Source: Limnochordia bacterium (lineage in GTDB: Bacteria; Bacillota; Limnochordia; Darwinibacteriales; SLO01). From it: a stretch of DNA of 8,780 bases. The notes under the pieces are model-generated. The model was given only the letters and a program-made list of their open reading frames with translations, made no database searches and had not been told where the DNA came from. This document shows positions 1 to 6,020 of this stretch, piece after piece (position 1 is the first letter of the stretch; every line of letters begins with the position of its first letter). The stretch is taken from NCBI GenBank assembly GCA_007132635.1, contig SLOG01000411.1, positions 1 to 8,780 of the forward strand. Direction: 5' to 3'. Made by a program: the position numbers and the translations under genes.

Positions 1-439
1 CAAGGGCAATCACGGCCAGCGACAGACCCTCCAGCGCCGGCAGCAGCTTGGACGGCTGACTGGCCGAGATCAGCAGGAGCATACCGAATGTGTCCAAGGC
101 CTGGATGGTTCGGCGCAGTCCCAGCGAGTCCAAACTCCAACCTTGAAACTGCGGACACAAACGCAGAGCGCGAAACCCCTGCGCAGACAGGCGTTCCACC
201 TCGCCCGCCGGATCGGTACACCGCCGCAGATCCAGAGTCGCTGCCGGAAGCAATTCGTCGTGCGCCGCCGCTGCCTCCCGCGTCTCCCGGTTGCCCTCGG
301 CATCGCTGTAGAAGACGCCCTTGAGACTGGTGGTCAAAGCACCGCCTATTTGATGGCGCTGCAGAAGCCGCCGCAGCCTCTCCAGAGACCAATCCACCCG
401 ATCTCCCGGGTAGTGACCAAAGAAGGTATCACAATCCAT
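1..439 (-). CDS. Amidohydrolase-2-like TIM-barrel protein, N-terminal part (runs off left edge)
   Basis: The first 146 codons of an open frame that leaves the window at base 1. The chosen ATG at 439 has GGGAG five bases upstream. An in-frame ATG at 460, one base after the aminotransferase stop, has a much weaker site and would add seven residues. The protein opens with MDCDTFFGHYPGD, followed by a helix (18-30), a strand with AL.TSLKGVFY (34-44), a conserved-looking N in AEGN (50), LLPAATLD (63-70) and GFRALRLCPQFQGWSLD (88-104). This order of strands and helices is that of metal-dependent hydrolases of the amidohydrolase-2 type, in the subgroup that opens D.(N/D)..(L/F)G.(W/Y)P. That subgroup lacks the HxH metal motif on strand 1, and HxH is absent here too. 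The likely role is hydrolysis or decarboxylation of a small cytoplasmic substrate. Family assignment is from visible sequence pattern only; the C-terminal catalytic residues lie outside the window. Confidence 0.72.
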   Translation of the reverse strand, partial: MDCDTFFGHYPGDRVDWSLERLRRLLQRHQIGGALTTSLKGVFYSDAEGNRETREAAAAHDELLPAATLDLRRCTDPAGEVERLSAQGFRALRLCPQFQGWSLDSLGLRRTIQALDTFGMLLLISASQPSKLLPALEGLSLAVIAL

Positions 440-461
440 TACCACTCCCGGGGCGGCCATA

Positions 462-1691
462 TCAGCTCTGGTAGTGTGCCGCAATCTTCTGCACCGCCTC
501 CACTATCTCCCGCACATCCTGGTCACTGTAGAACTCACTCACGGGAATCCGGATAGCCGTTTCGAGAATAGCCTCGGCATTCGGACACAATCCCGGCGCG
601 TAATCGACCTTGCCTAGGTCAAAGGGGAACCGGCTGCCCAAGTACGCTTCTTCTTCCTGGAAGATCCGGTACAGATACACGACCGAGGGGATGTAGCCCG
701 GCTGATTGGAGACGCCTTCGGCTTTGAGGGCCTCGGAGAAGGCTTCCCGGCTGCAGCCAAAAGCGGCCTCGTCCAGCCGCAGCATGTAGAACCAGTAGGT
801 ACAGTCACATCCGTCCAGGACTCTATGGGTATGCAGCCCTCGGATACCCTGCAGTCCCGCCGAAATCCCATCCCCCACAGCCTGGCGACGCTCGCAGATA
901 TTCGGCAGCTTCTGCAGCTGGGCAATGCCGACGGCACCCTGCAGCTCCGTCATGCGGTAATTCGGAGCCAGGTAGGGAATGGAGCCGCGGATGTCCTCGC
1001 CGAAGCGATTATAGTTCTTGTCGGCAAACATGTGCGTCCGACGATAGTCTTGTTCGTCACCGGAGTTGACGGTCACTACACCACCGTCGCCCGTGGAGAT
1101 GTGCTTGAAATCGTTAGTGCTGAAACAGCCGTAGTCACCGATGGTGCCTACCAGACGGCCCTTGTAGCGGCACAGATAGCTCTGCGCACAGTCCTCGATC
1201 ACTTTGAGGTTGTGTTCCTTAGCCACCTCCATAATGGGATCCATGTCCGTTGCGTTCCCGGCTAGATGAACCACCAGGATAGCTTTCGTACGGTCGGTGA
1301 TGCGCTCTCGGACGGAATCCGCCGTCAGGTTGTAGGTGTGGGGGTCCAAATCCGCAAACACAGGCAGTGCGTTTTGGTAGAGAATCCCGACCAGCGAACC
1401 CATGTCGGTAATCGGCGAGGTGATAACCTCATCCCCCACAGACACGCCCGCCGCCCCGAGGGCAATGTGAATGGCTGCCGTCCCTGAGGAAGCGGCGACC
1501 GTGTGCGGTACTCCGTACATCGCCCCAAAATCCGCCAGGAACTGCTTCACTTTCTTTCCGCTGTGGTAGAAGAGCGTCTGCTGATCGAGAGCCTCCATAA
1601 GCTCCACCGCTTCCTCCACCCCAAACCTCTTCCCGGTACCAAACGGAATCGTCTTCGCCTTTGGACCGCCGAACACTGCCAATGTGGACAT
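462..1691 (-). CDS. DegT/DnrJ/EryC1/StrS-family PLP-dependent aminotransferase
   Basis: A 409-residue fold-type I PLP enzyme, the usual length for the family. Visible landmarks: the phosphate-binding SSGTAA (68-73), EDCAQS with the Asp expected to pair with the PLP ring nitrogen (D167), and FSTNDFKHISTGDGG with the Schiff-base lysine K196. All key residues are present, so the enzyme looks active. The family transfers an amino group, usually from Glu or Gln, to a keto-sugar, keto-cyclitol or related ketone in the cytoplasm. EDCAQS together with the general layout recalls sugar/cyclitol aminotransferases, but the acceptor cannot be told. The start at 1691 is chosen because AGGAGG (1698-1703) sits six bases upstream; the ATG at 1712 would place that site inside the gene. 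It follows the importer genes after an 81-base gap and ends one base before the alternative ATG (460) of the amidohydrolase, implying co-translation. It may process the imported compound or make a surface or secondary-metabolite amino sugar. Confidence 0.9.
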   Translation of the reverse strand: MSTLAVFGGPKAKTIPFGTGKRFGVEEAVELMEALDQQTLFYHSGKKVKQFLADFGAMYGVPHTVAASSGTAAIHIALGAAGVSVGDEVITSPITDMGSLVGILYQNALPVFADLDPHTYNLTADSVRERITDRTKAILVVHLAGNATDMDPIMEVAKEHNLKVIEDCAQSYLCRYKGRLVGTIGDYGCFSTNDFKHISTGDGGVVTVNSGDEQDYRRTHMFADKNYNRFGEDIRGSIPYLAPNYRMTELQGAVGIAQLQKLPNICERRQAVGDGISAGLQGIRGLHTHRVLDGCDCTYWFYMLRLDEAAFGCSREAFSEALKAEGVSNQPGYIPSVVYLYRIFQEEEAYLGSRFPFDLGKVDYAPGLCPNAEAILETAIRIPVSEFYSDQDVREIVEAVQKIAAHYQS

Positions 1692-1772
1692 AGTCACCCT
1701 CCTGTTAGTCATTCTTGTGTTTCGTTGCCCCTTACGGTACTACTGCTTGACCGCAGGGCACTGTCTCGGACC
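1692..1772 (-). other. 81-base gap between second ATPase and aminotransferase genes
   Basis: The longest gap between the importer and the enzyme genes. On the minus strand TGCCCT near 1758 can pair with AGGGGCA near 1730, allowing one bulged G, and an inner CGGT can pair with ACCG across an 11-base loop. No U-run follows the stem, so it is not a convincing terminator. I see no good -35/-10 pair in the gap. Transcription probably continues through from the importer genes. Confidence 0.35.
1698..1703 (-). promoter_or_regulatory. Ribosome binding site of the aminotransferase gene
   Basis: A full AGGAGG on the minus strand, six bases before the ATG at 1691. It decides the start against the in-frame ATG at 1712, which has no comparable site. 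Confidence 0.85.
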
Positions 1773-2795
1773 CTATTCCGCCGCCACGCCATTCAACTCG
1801 AGTTTCTCCGCCAAATGGCATGCCACACTGTGAGTGTCTGCCTCCCCGGCAGGCACACGCAACGAAGGAGTATCGGTGCGGCAGCGATCCTCTGCATACC
1901 GGCAGCGCGGGTGAAAGTGACAGCCAGTCGGCGGATTGGAGGGATCCGCTACTTCGCCTAACAGCATGATCTTCTCCAGAGTGAGTTCCGGGTCCGGGAC
2001 TGGCACGGAAGACAGCAGCGCCTCGGTATAAGGATGGCGCGGTTTTCCAAACAGCGCCTCCGTCGGTGCCAGTTCGACGATCTTGCCGACATACATGACA
2101 GCCACACGATTGGTCACATGCTCCACCACGCTCAAATCGTGAGCCACGAACACGTAGGACAGGCCGAGAGTCTCCTGGAGTTCCTGCAGCAGATTGAGAA
2201 TCTGGGCCTGCACAGACATATCGAGTGCGGAAACGGGTTCGTCACATAGTACGAGCCGCGGGTTGAGGCTTAGAGCGCGGGCAATGCCGATCCGTTGACG
2301 CTGGCCTCCGCTAAATGCATGAGGATAGCGTTCCATGTATTCCGGCCGCAGCCCCACCATATCGAGAAGACTGGCCACGCGTGATTCCAGTTTCGCTCCG
2401 GTCGCCATCCGGTGCACCTTCAGCGGTTCGGCGATAATCTGCTTCACTGTCATGCGCGGGTTGAGCGAGGAATAGGGGTCCTGGAAGATCATTTGGATCT
2501 CGCGGCGAATGGGATACAGCTGATCCCGCTTTAGCTTGGCGATATCTACGACACCATCGTCCGCCATAAAGAGCATCTCCCCCGCCGTTGGGTCCAATGC
2601 CCGGGCGATCGTCCGCGCTGTAGTCGTCTTACCACAACCGCTCTCGCCCACCAAACCAAGGATCTCGTTTTTCCGAACGACGAAATTGACTCCATCCACC
2701 GCCCGGACATATCCCACAATCCGGCGCAAAAACCCCTTGTAGGTGGGGAAATGCTTCTTCAGCCCACGAACGTCCAATATCAGATTGTCAGTCAT
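1773..2795 (-). CDS. Peptide/oligosaccharide-type ABC importer ATPase, DppF/OppF-like
   Basis: A 340-residue cytoplasmic ATPase of the oligopeptide importer class. Walker A GESGCGKT (50-57), Q-loop Q105 in IFQDP, signature FSGGQ (161-165), Walker B LVLCDEP with D185 and catalytic E186, and switch histidine H219 are all intact. The C-terminal oligopeptide/dipeptide extension contains HPYTEALLSSVP and four cysteines (C292, C298, C305, C326) in the GC.FHPRC arrangement. In a characterised DppD such cysteines bind a [4Fe-4S] cluster. It pairs with the preceding ATPase to form the heterodimer that drives the two permeases. The start at 2795 is preferred because GGGGTGA lies about six bases upstream; the ATG at 2801 directly abuts that site. 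The gene overlaps the end of the preceding ATPase gene by eight bases (ATGACTGA), a translational-coupling arrangement. The family is certain; the substrate is not. Confidence 0.95.
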   Translation of the reverse strand: MTDNLILDVRGLKKHFPTYKGFLRRIVGYVRAVDGVNFVVRKNEILGLVGESGCGKTTTARTIARALDPTAGEMLFMADDGVVDIAKLKRDQLYPIRREIQMIFQDPYSSLNPRMTVKQIIAEPLKVHRMATGAKLESRVASLLDMVGLRPEYMERYPHAFSGGQRQRIGIARALSLNPRLVLCDEPVSALDMSVQAQILNLLQELQETLGLSYVFVAHDLSVVEHVTNRVAVMYVGKIVELAPTEALFGKPRHPYTEALLSSVPVPDPELTLEKIMLLGEVADPSNPPTGCHFHPRCRYAEDRCRTDTPSLRVPAGEADTHSVACHLAEKLELNGVAAE

Positions 2796-3792
2796 CGGCA
2801 TTCACCCCATTGACTAAAACGCATCGCGCACGGTGATCATCATCTGCAGCCCGCAATTCCGGCAGCGCGGCATCGCAGACTCCCGGAATAAAGGATTCAC
2901 AGCGGGGATGAAAATAGCAGCCGGGAGGCAAGTCCCGAACATCGGGAATGGTCCCTTTGATGGACGGAAGCCGTCCCTCGACTTTTCTTCCCAAGCGAGG
3001 TATCGAACGAAGTAGGGCTGATGTATACGGGTGCAGCGGATCCCGAAACAGTTTCCGCACCGGAGCCTGTTCCACCACTTTGCCCAGGTACATGACAACA
3101 ACCTCATCGGCTATCTCGGCAATGACCCCAAGATCATGAGTGATCATGATGATGGACGTGGAGAGTTCCTGCTGCAGCCGCTTGAGAAGTTCAATGATCT
3201 GGGATTGGATCGTGACATCCAGCGCCGTAGTCGGCTCATCCGCAATCAAAAGCCGCGGGTCACAGGAAAGGGCCATGGCGATCATCGCTCGCTGGCGCAT
3301 CCCGCCGCTAAGCTGGTGAGGGTATTCATCGATGCGCTGTTCGGGCTTCGACATACCCACCCTGGTCAGCATCTCCGTGGCCATGCGGCGGGCTTCCGTA
3401 GCTCCGAGCCTCCTGTGCACCATAAGCATCTCCATGATCTGATTGCCAATCGTGTAGACAGGGCTGAACGAGGTCATGGGCTCCTGGAAGATCATCGCGA
3501 TCTCCCGCCCGCGAATACGCTTAATGGCAGCCCCCGTCGGTTTGAGGGACGCGATGTCTACGGTCTCTGCACCCTTGTGGTACACGATCCGCCCCGAGAC
3601 AATGCGTCCGCCTTTCTCGATGATGTTCAGGATCGAACGCGCCATAACCGTCTTGCCGCAGCCGCTCTCGCCGACTACACCCACGACGCTGCCTTCTTGC
3701 ACATCCAAACCAACATCGTCCACAGCCCGCACGACTCCTGAATCCGTAAAGAAATAGGTCTTCAGACCGTCGATCTCCAGGATCTTCTGCAT
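2788..3792 (-). CDS. Peptide/oligosaccharide-type ABC importer ATPase, DppD/OppD-like
   Basis: A 334-residue cytoplasmic ATPase, the first of two in the importer. Walker A GESGCGKT (41-48), Q-loop Q103 in IFQEP, signature LSGGM (161-165), Walker B LLIADEPT with D185 and E186, and H219 in ITHD are all present. MTSFSP after the Q-loop, LSGGMRQR and the HPYTSALLRSIP segment are typical of DppD/OppD rather than DppF. The C-terminal extension has four cysteines (C292, C298, C306, C324), matching the [4Fe-4S]-binding pattern described for a bacterial DppD. The ATG at 3792 follows the permease stop by two bases. Its ribosome binding site, GGGGGTGG, lies inside the last codons of that permease gene, so translation is probably coupled. 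Length and motif spacing are normal and nothing suggests damage. Confidence 0.95.
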   Translation of the reverse strand: MQKILEIDGLKTYFFTDSGVVRAVDDVGLDVQEGSVVGVVGESGCGKTVMARSILNIIEKGGRIVSGRIVYHKGAETVDIASLKPTGAAIKRIRGREIAMIFQEPMTSFSPVYTIGNQIMEMLMVHRRLGATEARRMATEMLTRVGMSKPEQRIDEYPHQLSGGMRQRAMIAMALSCDPRLLIADEPTTALDVTIQSQIIELLKRLQQELSTSIIMITHDLGVIAEIADEVVVMYLGKVVEQAPVRKLFRDPLHPYTSALLRSIPRLGRKVEGRLPSIKGTIPDVRDLPPGCYFHPRCESFIPGVCDAALPELRAADDDHRARCVLVNGVNADD

Positions 3793-3794
3793 GA

Positions 3795-4922
3795 TCAGCC
3801 ACCCCCATACGGATCTGCTGCGTCCCGCAGTCCGTCCCCTAAAAAATTAAAGGCGAGGACCGTCACCACTACCGCCGCTCCCGGGAGGAACAGCCATGGC
3901 GCTAGGTTCAATGTCCGGACGTTCTGGGCCTCCTGCAGAAGCACACCCCAGCTGATGATGGGCGGGCGCAGCCCCAGACCCAAAAAGCTTAGTGAGGTTT
4001 CACCGAGAATCATGCTCGGGATGGCCAGCGTAACAGAAGCAATGATGTGACTCATAAACGACGGCAGCATGTGCATAAAGACCACGCGGCTGCGGCTGGA
4101 TCCAATGAGCTCGGCAGCCACAACGAAATCTTCCTGCTTCAAAGACATGAACTTGCTCCTTACCTGTCGCCCAAGGGCAGTCCAACCCTGAAAAGAGAGG
4201 ATAATGCTGATACCTAAGAACACCTGCACAGGCGTCCAGTCTTCGGGGAGAGCCGCACTCAAGCCCATCCACAGTGGGATCGTAGGCACCGTACGCAAGA
4301 GTTCCATGATACGCTGCACAATCGAATCAAATAGGCCTCCGAAGTATCCCGAAAAGCCCCCGATGACGACACCCATCACCAAACTCAAAAGGACTCCAAT
4401 CAAACCGATGGTAGTTGAAATCCTTCCTCCATAGAGAATGCGAGACAGCATATCGCGGCCCATTCGATCGGTTCCCAGCAGGAAGATGTAGCCTTCTTGC
4501 ACACCGAAAAACTGCCGATTCACTTCCCATATGCCTAGAAGCCTATAAGGAGCCACTTCAGGGAAAAACTCCAATGGGAACACTTGTGTGGGATCTGGCT
4601 CATAGGTATCCCGAAACGTCCGCATATCCCGTGTCTTCGTGTAACCATAGACAAAGGGGCGGAAGGAAAACCCATCCTCACCCACAAACCGAATCCGCTG
4701 CGGCGGTGCGTAGACGAAGTCTGTGTTGTACGTTAAAGGATTATGGGGCGCGAAAAACTCACAGAACATCGTTAGGATGTAGATTAACATAAGCACGACG
4801 GCACAGATTCCAGCCACGCGATGCTTGCGGAACTTTCGCCAGATGAGCTGCCATTGGGATGCATAGAACACCTCATTGGCCTTTTTCGCATCTTCAGGAT
4901 GAATTGGACTAGTCTGGGACAT
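3795..4922 (-). CDS. ABC importer permease, DppC/OppC-like, with long periplasmic insert
   Basis: A 375-residue inner-membrane permease (BPD_transp_1 type). The basic N-terminus (WRKFRKHR, 28-35) precedes TM1 at about 37-58. A soluble stretch of about 85 residues (60-145) follows, then LLGTDRMGRDMLSRILYG (148-165), the hallmark of DppC-type proteins, with further membrane segments at about 170-190, 230-246, 289-312 and 342-362. The coupling EAA loop is AAELIG.........LP at about 269-287 and contacts the ATPases. Ordinary DppC proteins are about 300 residues; the excess sits in the TM1-TM2 periplasmic region, a variant common in importers with large (about 600 residue or more) binding proteins. 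The start at 4922 has GGAGG (4930-4934) seven bases upstream, favouring it over the ATG at 4940, which precedes that site. It lies 32 bases after the first permease gene and forms the translocation pore with that protein. Confidence 0.93.
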   Translation of the reverse strand: MSQTSPIHPEDAKKANEVFYASQWQLIWRKFRKHRVAGICAVVLMLIYILTMFCEFFAPHNPLTYNTDFVYAPPQRIRFVGEDGFSFRPFVYGYTKTRDMRTFRDTYEPDPTQVFPLEFFPEVAPYRLLGIWEVNRQFFGVQEGYIFLLGTDRMGRDMLSRILYGGRISTTIGLIGVLLSLVMGVVIGGFSGYFGGLFDSIVQRIMELLRTVPTIPLWMGLSAALPEDWTPVQVFLGISIILSFQGWTALGRQVRSKFMSLKQEDFVVAAELIGSSRSRVVFMHMLPSFMSHIIASVTLAIPSMILGETSLSFLGLGLRPPIISWGVLLQEAQNVRTLNLAPWLFLPGAAVVVTVLAFNFLGDGLRDAADPYGGG

Positions 4923-4929
4923 GTTCAGA

Positions 4930-4934
4930 CCTCC
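4930..4934 (-). promoter_or_regulatory. Ribosome binding site of the DppC-like permease gene
   Basis: GGAGG on the minus strand, seven bases before the ATG at 4922. It rules out the upstream in-frame ATG at 4940 as the main start. Confidence 0.8.
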
Positions 4935-4954
4935 CCTCATAAACGACGCAGCAA

Positions 4955-5938
4955 CTACTCATAGCGAATCCTCGGATCAGCCCATGCCAAAAGCAAGTCC
5001 GATATCAGTGTGCCGATGAGAGTCAGCACGCTGAGGATCAGGATAAAACTCCCTGCCAAAAACATATCCTGCGTCTGAAGAGAACGCAGCAGGAGCGGCC
5101 CCGCCGTCGGCAGACCCAATACCACGGACGTGATGGTCTCCCCCGAGATGATCAGCGGCAAGGTCCATCCCACTGTCGCCAAGAAGGGGATTATGGCAAC
5201 TCGCACCGGATATTTGAAAAGCAAACGGAACTCACTAATGCCCTTGGCCTTAGCGGTCACGACGTAAGGTTTATTTAGTTCATCCAGCAGGTTTGCCCGC
5301 AGTACACGGATCAGTGCAGCGGTCCCCGAGGTACCGATAACCACTACCGGCACCCACATATGCCCCATCATGTCAACGAATTTGGCGAAACTCCAGGGCT
5401 CATCGACGTAAGCCGGGGAAAACAAGCCGCCAATACTCTGCCCGAAAAAGCGGTTAGCTGCATACATGAGTATCAGCGCAATCATGAAATTGGGAGTTGC
5501 CAGACCGAGAAATCCGGCGAAGGTCGCAAGATAGTCTCCAATCGAGTACTGGCGAGTTGCAGAATATACCCCCACCGCGAACGAAACGACCCACGTAAAC
5601 AGAAGCGTGAGTACAGAGATTACGACGGTCAGGCCGATACGCTCCCAGATGAGGACGCTGACGGGTAAGTTATATTCGAACGAAACACCCAAATCCCCCC
5701 TAACGGCTCGGGTAATCCACATGGTATACTGCACCAGAATGGGCCGATCTAACCCATACCGCTGTCTAAGGGCTTCGATTTCCGCCTCATGAATAGCCTC
5801 CCCCGTCATCTGCAGTTCGGCCATGTAAGTGGTCAGGTAGTCCCCTGGCGGCAGTTGGATAATGGCAAAGGTAAGTGCCGAAATCGCGATCAGCACAGGA
5901 ATCATCTGCAGGATGCGCCTGACAAGAAATCCGAGCAT
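4955..5938 (-). CDS. ABC importer permease, DppB/OppB-like
   Basis: A 327-residue inner-membrane permease of normal DppB length. It opens MLGFLVRRILQMIPVL (1-16), with TM1 at about 9-28. The periplasmic segment contains the typical LRQRYGLDRPILVQY (57-71) and RGDLGVSF (80-87). Further membrane segments lie at about 101-124, 135-160, 194-212, 247-268 and 296-318. The EAA coupling loop is TAKAKGISEFRLLFKYPVR (228-246). The C-terminus, DLLLAWADPRIRYE, is characteristic of the family. GGAGG (5946-5950) lies seven bases before the ATG at 5938, so this start is preferred over the in-frame ATG at 5995, which lies within the stem-loop upstream and would add 19 uncharacteristic residues. It heads the membrane and ATPase part of the operon, separated from the binding-protein gene by 82 bases that contain a strong inverted repeat. 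Confidence 0.95.
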   Translation of the reverse strand: MLGFLVRRILQMIPVLIAISALTFAIIQLPPGDYLTTYMAELQMTGEAIHEAEIEALRQRYGLDRPILVQYTMWITRAVRGDLGVSFEYNLPVSVLIWERIGLTVVISVLTLLFTWVVSFAVGVYSATRQYSIGDYLATFAGFLGLATPNFMIALILMYAANRFFGQSIGGLFSPAYVDEPWSFAKFVDMMGHMWVPVVVIGTSGTAALIRVLRANLLDELNKPYVVTAKAKGISEFRLLFKYPVRVAIIPFLATVGWTLPLIISGETITSVVLGLPTAGPLLLRSLQTQDMFLAGSFILILSVLTLIGTLISDLLLAWADPRIRYE

Positions 5939-5945
5939 AAAGCCA

Positions 5946-5950
5946 CCTCC
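5946..5950 (-). promoter_or_regulatory. Ribosome binding site of the DppB-like permease gene
   Basis: GGAGG followed by TG on the minus strand, seven bases before the ATG at 5938. It fixes the start and lies about 23 bases beyond the foot of the upstream stem-loop, so it should stay accessible when that stem forms. Confidence 0.85.
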
Positions 5951-5972
5951 CTCATAGGCAGCGAAGAAGGAA

Positions 5973-6000
5973 GTTGAGTGGAGGAGATCCTCCACTCAAC
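5973..6000 (-). repeat. Perfect inverted repeat (stem-loop) between binding-protein and permease genes
   Basis: GTTGAGTGGAGGA (5973-5985) is the exact reverse complement of TCCTCCACTCAAC (5988-6000). As minus-strand RNA this gives a 12 bp stem closed by the tetraloop AUCU, with possible extra pairing of flanking AAGG and CCTT. The sequence after the stem, TTCCTTCTTC, is pyrimidine-rich but not a clean U-run. It may therefore act as a 3' mRNA stabiliser or partial terminator after the binding-protein gene, keeping that protein in excess over the permeases, a common arrangement in binding-protein operons. Its position and symmetry are seen directly; the role is inferred. Confidence 0.8.
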
Positions 6001-6020
6001 CCTTGCTCTGCGCCCAACGA

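Noticed and set aside
1728..1760. Imperfect stem-loop between the second ATPase and aminotransferase genes as a terminator.
   Set aside because: The stem is short with a bulge and an 11-base loop, and no U-run follows on the minus strand.
3031..3741. Plus-strand open frame of 236 codons opposite the DppD-like gene.
   Set aside because: It lies wholly antisense to an ATPase with all motifs intact, its composition is His/Arg-rich as expected for a shadow frame, and it resembles no family.
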